A stretch of 64,000 bases of DNA. It comes from Pseudoneurospora amorphoporcata (lineage: Eukaryota > Ascomycota > Sordariomycetes > Sordariales > Sordariaceae). The notes beneath the pieces are model-generated. The model had not been told where the DNA came from. It made no database searches and saw only the letters and a list, made by a program, of their open reading frames with translations. Position 1 is the stretch's first letter. Each line of letters begins with the position of its first letter. This document shows positions 10,293 to 20,914 of the stretch, piece after piece. The position numbers and the translations under genes are program-made. The DNA is taken from positions 1,994 through 65,993 of the forward strand of contig MU859121.1 of assembly GCA_033297205.1 (NCBI GenBank), read 5' to 3'.

Positions 10293-11142
10293 TTACCCCC
10301 TAAACTTCTTACTAGCCTCCGCAAACCCCATCCCCCCTTCCATAGCGACCTGCATCTTCGTATCCGCCTCCACGTGCTTCGCCATCAACGGCAGCGCCTG
10401 CTCCGCCAAATCCTTGGGAAGTACCACAACACCATTGATATCCGCAATGATATAATCACCGGGATTGATCGTCATATCCTGCTCGTCCGTCTGCAATTTC
10501 ACGGGGACGTTCACAGCCACTACCTTGAGCAATTCAGCCGGCGGGGCGGTGCCCACGTCTCGTGCGAAAATGGGATACCCCATATCTCGTTGCTCTTGCA
10601 CGTCCCGGAAGCGGCCGTCGATCACAGAGCCGGCGGCCCCCAGGGCCTTGGCGCGCGTGGACATGAGGCCGCCGTAGATGGCGTTGGGGGTCTTGGCAGG
10701 GGCGGAGACGAAGAGGACGGAGCCTTTGGGGACGTCGTCGATCTGTGTATCTGTTAGCCTCTGTTTTGGGAGTTGGGAGTTGGAAATCAGAGCAGTCTAG
10801 GGGGGGAAAGGGACATACATAATGAGTAGGATATTGCGGCCTTGGATCACTCAAAGGAACATATTGGACTGTGTAGGCGGGCCCGACGATCTTGGTTGCG
10901 CCTTCTTGACGGTGGGGGGACCACATGGTCAGACCCGAGAGGAAACCGCCGTTGCGGTACTTGAGTTTGACGAGGGCGTCGGAGACATCGCAGCTGTTGT
11001 GTTTGTTTCTTGTGTTAGTCTATATTCAATTTGGCTCTGTAAAAGGGGTTTCCGAAGTGGAGAGAGTGGATGGTGACTTGGTGACATACGTTGTGTATTG
11101 CTGCAACGCCTTAACAACGAGATCTTCCTTTGTATTCGTCAT
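10293..11142 (-). CDS. RraA/HMG-aldolase family protein (4-hydroxy-4-methyl-2-oxoglutarate aldolase or oxaloacetate decarboxylase)
   Basis: Three exons, 11142-11090, 10993-10819 and 10742-10293, join in phase to give 225 aa. Introns use GTATGT donors, and the second has a GGCTAAC branch site. The order of elements matches the RraA-like fold: CDVSDALVKL near residue 19, PAYTVQYVPLSD near residue 60, IDDVPKGSVLFVSAP opening exon 3, YGGLMSTRAKALGAAGSVIDGRFRD (~99-123) and PGDYIIADINGVVVLP. The G...IDGRFRD segment carries the Arg-Asp pair that binds pyruvate and a divalent metal in class II HMG aldolases. Yeast YER010C belongs here and has aldolase and oxaloacetate decarboxylase activities. It is not the bacterial RNase E inhibitor in function. 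Probably cytosolic, since no targeting peptide is seen. Confidence 0.85.
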
Positions 11143-11942
11143 TGTTGTTGATTTCGATGGTGACTCTGAAGATGTCTTGTGGTAGCTGTCGTAAAGGTGA
11201 TTAAGAATAAGTTGATAGCCGAGGTTGCGGGGTCACTTGGGACGAGATGTTCTATGGGCTAAATAAATATTGTTGGTGGGTAACTTTGAAATTGCAGCTT
11301 CTGAATTGAGTGGTGTTGAAGATTTCGATCAGATAAACAAAACATCTCGAGATAAGTTATATACCTACCCCTAAGCATGCAGTGGAGTTCAGATGTTGCA
11401 TGATGCAATATTCATGCCCCTGTCGTCGATGGAAGCGGGATGGAATGGAAGGAAGCTTTGGGGAAAGGGAAGCTCGGCGACGGCAGAGCTGATATGTGGG
11501 ACGGTGGAGACCGATGACACCGTTGTCGTCCGTTTCCGTCCGGCCGTCATGGACGCCAAGCCCGCAAAACCCGGGGTACTGACCCGGACCGCTCGGCATG
11601 TGGCGGTGCTCGTTTCCATGTTCTTCTCGAGTTCTCCAAGCCCTGCTTTTCACATGGAGATCCTATTCTGATCGTGGCTTCAACTCGCAATGATCAGCGT
11701 GGCGCAACAGATGGCGTGCGTTCGAGATCTGATCATGAGCAGGTTTTCTTGGCTGCAATCGGCCTTCGACGGAACAATTGCGTGTCATAAGATCTACTGA
11801 ATTTCAGATGAACTCACGAGGTACAGCTCGATCTTTCGGTCAAGTTCTTTGGAAATTCCACCCAAGATCTCAGCTCGTATCGATGGTTCGCCTAATTCAA
11901 CCCCTCTCTAACACCATCCATCGTCCCTGCAACTCCAAAACA
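11143..11942. other. Intergenic region, no gene seen
   Basis: This 800-bp stretch lies between the RraA-like gene start and the 3' end of the broken transporter. Frames here are short and show no family similarity. Confidence 0.5.
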
Positions 11943-14021
11943 TCATGGGTGGTACGTCCTCCCGCCAATACTCTTCTGCCTCCTATTCAAAAAGAAGTAT
12001 TGTACATTGGCAAAAACAGAAGCCACCAATCCCACACTCACCACCACCAAAATGGCCGTCCATCCCTTCACATGAAGTGGCTTGTCATTCTCCCGGAATA
12101 GTTGACTGCCAATGATACCGGCCGCAATGGGCAGCCATAACCATCAACGCGATAGTTATAGATCGTTCGCCAGCGGACTTTGCGTTCAGTGCTGCCCATG
12201 AGGTGTTGACGGGGTCTGGTGTAGAATCTCACATGTCAGCATCGGCACTACAATTCCACGGAGGAAGACTTACTCCAGTTAGCATTGAACGTGATTCCCA
12301 GCGTCAACAAAGCAAACTTCAGGTCCCTATTCGTCGACCTGGCCAGAATTCGGTTTCCGAGCTGTGTCACCATCGTTAGCATCAGTCCAGTCCAGTCAAC
12401 TCCATCTCACCAAGACAAAGCAAAGCAGACGATAAAATAGGAAAACATACCGTAAGCCCCCAAAGAATCACCAACCCACTCGTCACCATCGGCCCTCTCC
12501 TCCCCAGCCTATCCGCCGAGTATCCCCATGCCACCGTCGTACACAACAGCAACCACACGCCAATGGTAATCAAGGCGTTGGATTTCAACCTGTCGTATCC
12601 ATACGAGTACACCAGCGAGGGCGCGTACCCGACAAAAATCGTTGCGGGCGCCATGGCGGTGAGAGCGGCGATGAAGTGGGGGAGGATGGTCTAGTCTTTA
12701 AACTACAAGTACGCTCATGTCAGCCACCACCATCTTCACCATTTTCACCATCTTTCTCGAAAGTTAGGGGAAAGGGGAAAGGGAAAAAAAAAAAGCGTAC
12801 GGTATCCAAAATTTCCTTCTTCTTGATAGTAGTATGTTTATGCTCCTTGGACGGATCATCGATAATCACTCTTCAATAAAGAATCTCCCGCTCGCGGTCG
12901 GAGAAGTACTTGAATCCAAAGAGGGAAGTCGGGTCTTCGGGGTTCCTGGGGAAGAAAGTGAGGAAGGCGAGGCCGACTAGGAGTGTGAAGATTCCTTCGA
13001 TCTGTGGCCATGGAGTGTCAGCTAACACATCCATCCATCAGGCTAGCTGTTGCGGGCTAGAAGGGGAGAGGGAAATGAACGTACAATGAAAAGCCATTGC
13101 CAACCTGTTAAGCCACAGACGCCTCTCATGTGTAGGCTGTAATGATCGTTAGCTTCTATTTATCATGGGTCTTGGGGGGAAATAACTAGGAGAAGCTCAA
13201 CTCACATCCCATAAGCAATCAACCCACTCGCCGCCGCCGAGGCGTAGTTTCCCAAATGATAGATCGAAAACCTCTTGCTCGTCTCATCCTTCTTGTACCA
13301 TCGTGTCATGGTGTACATACCAGCGGGGATGAAGGCAGATTCACATACTCTAATTGTTCCCGGTGTCCATGTCAGTAACAATACCTCTATGCCCACTGAA
13401 CATCCAATCCACCTCACCATTGACACTGTCTCCGTGACAAGACAACAAGAACATACATACCCAAGTAAAACCCTCGTAATCAAATACGAAGCCAACCCCT
13501 TCTGAAAAGCCTGGAAAGTCGCCACGAACTCCCAAGCCAGGATCTGGCATCCGATCCAGAGCGTCGGACCGACTTTGTAGAGGACCAAGTTACTCGGGAT
13601 CTCTAGCAGGACGATTCCGAGTTGGAGGGCGTTGAATTGGTCCTGGGTGATGCCGACGTCTTCGAGGAAGTAATCTATTAGGGCGTTGCCGCTGTTTCGG
13701 GTCAGTTGGTTACCAAGACATGTATGTGTAGGAGGGCGTGGAGGAGAAGACGCACATATTTCCTCTGTCGAGCTGGAGGGAGAAGAAGCCGATGACTAGG
13801 AGGGACATAATGACGAGGTCGATCCTGTTTTTGTTCACCAACCGGTCAACTTTCACGATCCCTCGTTTCTCCTTGGTTTCGCCAATGTTTCCATACTTTC
13901 GAACCAGTTTCTTTTCCTCTTCCTCAGTCCAGTCGACCACCTGTCCTAGGCCTTCATCCTCGCCCTTGCTTTCTGTGAACGAGGGAACCCGTTTCTCGTC
14001 TATTGTTTCGGCGGCTGCCAT
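11943..14021 (-). pseudogene. Broken Dal5-type MFS transporter (allantoate permease family)
   Basis: The exon structure of an anion:cation symporter-family (Dal5/Tna1-like) permease can be followed on the minus strand from ATG 14021 to TGA 11943. It begins with an acidic N-terminal tail and membrane segment 1 (IMSLLVIGFFSLQLDRGN). Family blocks follow: QLGIVLLEIPSNLVLYKVG, FIPAGMYTMTRWYKKDE, GWQWLFIIEGIFTLLVGLAF and FFPRNPEDP, then the second half with the RLGRRGPM loop and ITFNANWNPVNTSWAAL. The frame is broken. An in-frame TGA lies at 12873-12875, where family sequence continues in the same frame. Two bases are missing near 12128-12132 (in ALMVMAA...IAAGIIGSQ), which would end the protein early. 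A TAG in a KDWT-like motif near 12690 could be avoided by a cryptic acceptor. Homology is otherwise well kept, so decay looks recent. Confidence 0.75.
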
Positions 14022-15178
14022 GGTCTTTTTTGGTCTCGGCACCTAGCGAAAGACGAATTCTGTCGTCGAGATCTTGAAGCAAAAGACTTGGAGCAATTGT
14101 CGTGTTCTCCTTGGCCTCATGCTCTGACTTGACTGAGAGAAGAGGAATGTTTGGCATTTGCTGTGCAACATGGGGGTGTCCACTTATCTAAACCAACCAG
14201 TTGTTCACCTCCAACTTTCAGCAGTGAGCTTCTCAAAGCGGTTGGTAGATCTGTTTCTGTTTCCCCAACTGTTGATCCCATCTTGTATATCCATCCTCGG
14301 TCGTCCTTCTCTTTTCCGCCTAGACGCCTTTCAACGTATGGCCGGTGATGGGCAGTCTTCCTGCGAGGTTTGCAAACAGAAGCTTCCCCGCAAGGCCAAA
14401 TACCAATACTAAAGCATCAAGGACGAGGAGATTGGCTATGAGGTTCAACGATTTGCATGCTCAAACATGTGAGTGGTTGCTTGGTCGAGATTAGCATCTC
14501 ATCTTCTTACCTTTTGATGCCATCGGGGCGGGTTGGCACGCCATCGACACGCGGGGAAATGGTCTTGGTATAGGAAACTATAAAAGGGAAATGGAGGGAA
14601 TGGAGGCCCAGAACGCGCATGTGACACCAGCCGCACCTTCGATTACGACATGTATAGAAGTTGGGGATTTCTCTTCGGGGAGTTCTGTTATGGTTTCAGC
14701 TTGTATCTGATCGGGAATGTCGAAGTTCAATCTGAGGCTGGTTCAATACCTTCGACGTTCAAATTCTGACGTACAAATGACGACTCTTCTCTTTCTTCCA
14801 GGATCGGACCGAACAAGTGACTCACTGCTTTGTTAGGTCTTCTCGATGGTTCTTTTCAGGAGCTATAAGGACCACGGATGAGTAGAAAGCCAAAATCAAA
14901 GGGACAATGACAGCATCCCATACGTTGACCTCCCAGCGATACCAACACCTTCAACCAGAAGAAACGCACCGTGAGTGGAAAGAACACACTTCGACGTTGA
15001 CCCAACAGACCAAGTAGCGACTGTGAGAACGATTCGCTCTTCATATCATACAACCAATTCCCCGGTAAAAATCAAACCGCAATGCATTCCCATACCAATC
15101 GAAAAACGCCTGCCTCGGCCCGAACACATGACTCCCAAACCCCATCATGCCACTCATCATTTGATCCCAGCTTGCTCT
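14022..15178. other. Intergenic region with a short cysteine-containing fragment
   Basis: The region is non-coding except for a 24-codon frame at 14338-14412 containing SCEVCKQKLPRK. A TAA interrupts it, and the frame then continues with KDEEIGYEVQRFACSNM to a GTGAGT-like site at about 14469. This could be a gene remnant but is not assigned. The rest shows nothing. Confidence 0.35.
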
Positions 15179-16243
15179 TCAAGCAACAATGACAACATCC
15201 ATACCGACGCCATTCAGCAGCGCAGTAGCCACCATATCATTGGTAGGAACCACGATCTCCTCTTCATTATCCTCATCGGTCCAGCCCCTCTCGGGCCCCC
15301 ACCGAACCTGCTTCCCGTGCGAGAGTGCCGTATTGATCAGCCCGCGCATCATGGCGCCCTTTTTCCGCACGCTGCTCCACGCGTCAAAGGTAACGTTGTC
15401 GACGAACGGCATCTCCGTCAGCACGTCTGTCAGCAGACTACGGGAGAATCCCTCGTAAAAGTCGTCGGCGCGACGGAAGCCGTTAAAAATGCCGTCGCTG
15501 GGATCGCACTCAACAAAGACGGTCAACTGGCGCACGCTGGTGCACTCGTGCAGGCCCAGGGCCGGGTTGACGACCCAGCCGCGAGGGGGCTTGTTCCAGC
15601 CGGGACCAAGGCGCATCTCGAGACTGGTGATCCACGAGCGCTGGCGGGAGCTCATGCGGGCAAGTAAAGGCTTCTTGGTCTTGAAGTGCTTGCCCGGGTG
15701 CGTGGGGAAGATGCGAAAGGTGTGGGTGCTGTAGAAGAGGTAGCCGGCTTCGAGGCTGATGATTCGACAGGTGCGGAAAAAGCCCAGCTTCTTATGAATG
15801 CGCCTGTAGTTGTCCGGGTCCAGGTCGAGGACGTAGTGGGTGTCGTCGAAGAAGTATTCGTAGATCTTAACTCGTAACTCGGCCGGCAGCTCTAGGAAGG
15901 GAAACGGCTTTTGTTTCCTCCTGGCTAATCTGGACAGAGGCTTGGGGGGAGCAGAGGCTTCCCCCGTTGCTTCGGCAGAGCCAGACAGAGTTAAAGCGCC
16001 CATGGCTTTGACAACATCCTCGTCGACTTGTCCGTCGATCGCACCGTCGATCTCCCCGTCAACATCCCCCTCGGCCTCGGAGACATAAGTCGAAGGATAG
16101 GCAGAACTCAGCGGTGTATTGAGGTTAGAGGGGATCGGAGTCGGAGGAGCATGAAGCGAGTTGTCCACGACGGTGGCGATGGTGCGGGACGTCCTCGTGG
16201 TGACCCTGCGGCCCACTAATTGTTGGGCGGCTTTGCGAGGCAT
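15179..16243 (-). CDS. F-box-like / fungal 2EXR-type domain protein
   Basis: A single-exon frame of 354 aa from ATG 16243. The N-terminal ~110 residues are low-complexity and acidic, with GDVDGEIDGAIDGQVDED repeats. From about residue 115 comes FPFLELPAELRVKIYEYFFD, the LPxELRxxIY signature of the F-box-like domain found in hundreds of fungal proteins. This is followed by the usual companion region (RIISLEAGYLFYSTHTFRIF), in which a short peripheral structure is compared with neighbouring residues. Such proteins may be SCF adaptors, but function is rarely known and no substrate-binding repeat is visible here. The C-terminus (NGVGMDVVIVA) ends without further motif. Its 5' side faces a 1.7-kb region shared with tim50. 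Confidence 0.75.
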   Translation of the reverse strand: MPRKAAQQLVGRRVTTRTSRTIATVVDNSLHAPPTPIPSNLNTPLSSAYPSTYVSEAEGDVDGEIDGAIDGQVDEDVVKAMGALTLSGSAEATGEASAPPKPLSRLARRKQKPFPFLELPAELRVKIYEYFFDDTHYVLDLDPDNYRRIHKKLGFFRTCRIISLEAGYLFYSTHTFRIFPTHPGKHFKTKKPLLARMSSRQRSWITSLEMRLGPGWNKPPRGWVVNPALGLHECTSVRQLTVFVECDPSDGIFNGFRRADDFYEGFSRSLLTDVLTEMPFVDNVTFDAWSSVRKKGAMMRGLINTALSHGKQVRWGPERGWTDEDNEEEIVVPTNDMVATALLNGVGMDVVIVA

Positions 16244-17933
16244 TGTGGTGTAGGTCGTTGTCTAACGACAGGCCAGGCGAGGAGAAGGTCGAGAGATACA
16301 CTAGGTAGAAGTAGTAGCGATATGATATCGCGATCCTGGCAACACACTAATAAGCAGTCTGTAGGGCTGACCGGCGCCACTGCACTTTCGGGACGCGGGG
16401 TGGCAAAGTTGGGATGTCAAAGTTTTGGGTAGGGTGAGAAATAGATGGAAGCGGGTATTGTAGGATACTGGAAGGATAAGATATTCGCGGTTTCTCTTGG
16501 TTGTTTCAGTTTCTTCTGACTCTTGGCTTTAGCGCTCGATGCGTCGATGATAGTAGGCCGGGCTGTCTGTGGTTGAAAATGCAGAACTCTTGAGAGGGTG
16601 GTCCCATCGTGAGTACTGAATGCGCAACGACTGGGCCACCCTTTAGCATCCATTCGCGGAAGCCATGATGGGAGGCGACGGGTGGGATGGTAACGAGGTG
16701 AGTGACAGGGAGCTGAGAGTGTCGCCTGGACCTTTCGATATGATTGATAATGCTTTGGCGGTGTTTGGGTGGCGGAGAAGGAGTGGATCACCGGCAGCCG
16801 TTGGAGAAGAAGAAACAGAGAAGAATTGGAAGGGAAGGAGAATGAGAAGAGCCGGGAATGGGCAAGACTTAAACAAGATTCGTCAATGCCCTTCAGTCTC
16901 GGCAGAACGAAGTACTGTAGGATAGGTGAGGGGAAAGATTGAATGGTTGGATCGGATTGGCAAAAGGGTCATTCCATGAGTGTTACGCACAGAAAGGTCA
17001 CTCGCGGGCAGCATTTCTGTGTAGACGATCCGTCCAGACCGAGGCATTACATAAACAATACTTATAATAGTGACAGGGTTAGGGATGGAAGTGTGTCATT
17101 GAGTTGTTTCACGTTATGTACCAAGAAGAGGTACGGTACGGTAACAAAAAGACACCCACTTAGACATATACTTCACCTGGGACTTCCGCAACTATCAAGG
17201 CATAAGCCATAGACACTTTTGGGTTGGATAGCCACTGCGTGTTTAGGAAAAGAGTAGAGTGACCCGAACGGCTCAGAACAGTGCGGCCAGCAGTCAATCA
17301 GACAGACACCCTTCAAATGCTAGGTACTTATCCATGTCGTAATCGCCCCTTCATTTACAAATTGTACTCGTTCCTTTCCCACAACACTTGCTGCTCCGGC
17401 TCCCCGTAAGTTCCTATCGCGTGACATTCTTACCATGTGCACGCTGGGAATCTTCAATATGACGACATGTCTCCCCCATGTCTTGAAGCTTAAATCCGGA
17501 AGTGGGCCGTTGGAGTCTCGCTCTCAAAGAATTAGTTGGTCTGTGCACACTGCACAGCGGTCTTGGAAGATCCAGCGACCGACCCCTCTTCCATGTCTGA
17601 TTGGATAAAAGCAACGTGCCAAGGCTGAAGCTGACAAGCGACACTGACACTGACGGAAGGTTCAGGACTCAAGTTTTTTTGATGGGCACCCGACGTCAGC
17701 CGGGCCGGGAAGCTCTGTGGAAAGTTTGGATATCATATCGCTATCGGGCCCGGCAGATACTCACTGACTGCCACTGACTGCGACGGCCTGACTTTCAGTT
17801 ATCCTGCTGTTATCGTCCCCGTTCCACCATCTACACCAGGTACCAGCAACCAGCTCCCCTCCCGCAGCAATCCACCTTTCCACCACCTACACTACCTAAA
17901 GGGACACTCGACACCACACAGGTCCAATCAGTC
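16244..17933. promoter_or_regulatory. Long divergent region upstream of tim50
   Basis: This 1.7-kb region has no credible coding frame. It holds a telomere-like AGGGTTAGGG at 17075-17084. A CT/CA-rich 5' leader lies directly before the tim50 start (about 17820-17930). Confidence 0.5.
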
Positions 17934-19621
17934 ATGATGCTGTCCAGAGCTGCCGTGCGCTCCATTGCGGGCGCGCGTGTCGCAGCTCACGCGGCGTCGC
18001 CTCTTCTGTCGCAGCGCACTCTGCCCGCCACCGTCTGGGCCCGCTCCATGGCCAACCACAGCAAGCCTCCCAAGTTCACCAAGCCCGAGAGGACTCCCCA
18101 ACAAAAGGCCACTCCCAAGGCCCCCGAGCCCGCCGAAACCGAGATCCCCGCCGAGAAGGCTCGGGAGCAGCAACAGCAACAACAACAAACCCCTACCGAA
18201 TCCGAGCCCGAGCCCGAAATCGACCTGTCCAAGCTCCCCGATCTAAGAGGCGGCATTCCCACTACCCTGGAGTATGAGATGGCTCAGAAGGAGGCCGGCA
18301 AGAAGCCGGCCGCCGGTGAGGAGGCAGAGACACAGGCTGAGGGTGTCGAGGCTGAGACGTCGGGCAGTGGTGGTGGTGGCCGCAAGAAGGGCCAGCTCCC
18401 CGACTCCGCCTACGTTTCTTCTACCGAGAAGCGCCGCCAAAAGATGGCCAACTGGGCCTTCGTCGCCGCTGGTCTCGCCGTGATTGGTGGAACCGTCTAC
18501 TTGGGGAGAGAATGGGATGAGGAGGAGATCGAGAAGCACCATGATATACCAAATGGTTGGGGCCTCGGCTTGTGGTGGAAGAGAGCCAAGGCCAGGTTGA
18601 CTGGCACCGTCAGCTACTACCAGGAACCCGCCTTCGAGAAGCTGCTGCCCGACCCGGATCCGTCCTTCGAGCGCCCCTACACCCTCTGTATCAGTCTCGA
18701 AGATATGCTGGTGCATAGCGAGTGGACACGCGACCAAGGTTGGCGTCTCGCCAAGCGCCCCGGTGTCGACTACTTCTTGCGCTACCTCAGCCAGTACTAC
18801 GAGATTGTTCTCTTCACCAGCGTTCCCTTTGCCAACGCCGAGCCTATTGTTCGCAAGATGGACCCGTACCGCTTCATCATGTGGCCCCTCTTCAGGGAGG
18901 CTACCAAGTACAAGGATGGCGAGATCGTCAAGGTAGGACCATCCAAGAGCTGTCACGATTGCACCGTCACAGTCGCTAACCAACCATTTTCGCACAGGAC
19001 CTTTCTTATCTGAACAGAGACTTGTCCAAGGTCATCATCATTGATACCAACCCACAGCACGTGCGCGCCCAGCCCGAAAACGCCATCATCCTCCCCAAGT
19101 GGAAGGGTGACCCCAAGGATAACGAGCTCGTGTCCCTTGTCCCCTTCCTTGAGTTCATCTACGCCATGAACTACGGCGATGTTCGCAAGGTCCTCAAGTC
19201 CTTTGAGGGTCAGCACATCCCAACCGAGTTTGCCCGTAGAGAGGCTATCGCCCGTGCTGAGCACAACAAGCTCGTCGCTGCCAAGGCCAAGAAGGCTGGC
19301 TTGGGCTCCCTTGGCGCCCGCTTCGGTATCAAGCCTAGCAAGCTGAACCCCATGGCCATGGATGGTGAGGAGGATCCTTCCGAGGCTTTTGCCAAGGGCA
19401 AGATGATCCAGGATATCCAACGCGAGCGTGGCATGCGCAACTACCTGGCCATGGAGGAGGAGATCAAGAAGAACGGCGAGATGTGGCTCAAGATGGAGCA
19501 GGAGGCCCAGGAGAAGGCTCAGAAGGAGATGATGAAGAACATGCAGAGCTCCGTCTTTGGCTGGTTCGGTACTCCTCCCAGTGATGAGCAGCAGTCCGGC
19601 GAGCCGGAGAAGAAGGCTTAA
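17934..19621 (+). CDS. tim50: TIM50, subunit of the mitochondrial presequence translocase (TIM23 complex)
   Basis: Two exons, 17934-18932 and 18998-19621, joined in phase 0 (GTAGGA donor, ACAG acceptor), give 540 aa, the length expected for the Neurospora protein. An Arg/Ala-rich mitochondrial presequence is followed by a charged Pro/Glu/Gln linker with a run of seven Gln, and one membrane segment (NWAFVAAGLAVIGGTVYLG, ~residues 171-190). The FCP1/NLI phosphatase-like domain lies in the intermembrane space (TLCISLEDMLVHSEW, ~residue 249; KRPGVDYFLRYLSQYYEIVLFTS). The first catalytic Asp of the DxDx signature is absent, as is usual for Tim50, which acts as a receptor for presequences rather than a phosphatase. 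The protein is essential in fungi. Two ATGs are adjacent at the start, and either could be used. Confidence 0.97.
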
Positions 19622-20914
19622 TCGACCAAACGAATCCGCCCCCTCAGCTTTCCCAACGACATGTATCAACACCGTGTGACCATTTTCTTGTATTTTTACC
19701 ATGTCTTTGCTCTTCCTTTTTTTCCCTTTTCCATTCTCTGTCTATGATTGGCGTAACTACAGGGATTTACCGGACTTCTCTACTCCGGTCATGGTATTCT
19801 TCCTTCACATGTGGAGCATTGGAATAGGCGTGGGTCACTTACGAAAAGAAGGCTTCATACATACTACATAATCTGTCTGAGGGTGGCTTTAGAGGTGCTG
19901 TAGAATGTCCCTCAACGAAAAGTTCATGACAATATCAACACTTCTTGGTATCCACAACTGGCAAACATTCATTCTCCGCAAGAAGTCTTGTTGTTCGCCT
20001 CCCCATTTTCGATTCGCGACTCCGAAGAGCACGCAAGTGTGTGACCGCGCGTCGAGGGGACGTTCGGATGGAAGAAAGCCTACAAGATCGCTTGCTTCTC
20101 TCGATATCACAGTCGCCTCATGTTAAACGAGGTGCCTGTCCTTGTTGTATGAGTGAGCACAGTTCCACCAGTTGAAACCGATGCTTTATCAAGGAAAGTC
20201 ATTGGTATCGAGCTGGGGTTGGCACAACTCAACATCTCACTGCATTGGATACACCATCTTCCAGTGTTGCGAGGACTGTGATATGTCAGCCTTGACATAT
20301 TCCCGATCAGGGGTAGGATAACCGATACTGAGCCGATGAGTTGCTGCACCTTCGAGCGAACCCCCTTTGACCACGCCATCGGGTCAGAAGTGAGGGGAGC
20401 ACGGTTGAGATGTTGGACCTTTGTGTTCAGGGTCGCTCATCGATGTCTGGGGACCTTTTCGTTAGACCTTTCCACGAGGTATGTTGGCAAGTCCCTCTGG
20501 CCACTGCCCTTGTATTCCACAATCCATGAACATGCAGCAGGCGAAAAGCTGTTGCACTTACTTGAATCATAGATCTGGGATTCTACAGAACTTGGAGGTT
20601 ACTCTTGATAGCTGATGTAGCTGTGCTCCGGTTGGAAATTTCCTCGCCGATCGGAAAACAGCACCGACTCGCCACTTTGCACCCTTTTAGTGAGCAACCA
20701 TCACAATCTGTGCTCCTTCTAGAAGCGGACATGACAGCTTCGATGACCTCTCATGGATGAGCAGCAAAGCATATAAGCGACATCGAACTCCTCTCTGCAG
20801 TGTCGAAAGAATCTCAACCTCACCCCTCGACATCCTAACCACCTCTTTAATCCTTCCAAACAAACTTTCCTGAGAGTTCCGACTAAGTCCATTGGCTAAT
20901 CCGGCGCCAACAAC
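19622..20914. other. Intergenic region, no gene seen
   Basis: This 1.3-kb stretch between tim50 and the repeat protein contains a pyrimidine-rich 3' UTR-like stretch near 19700. Only short frames without similarity are present. Confidence 0.5.
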
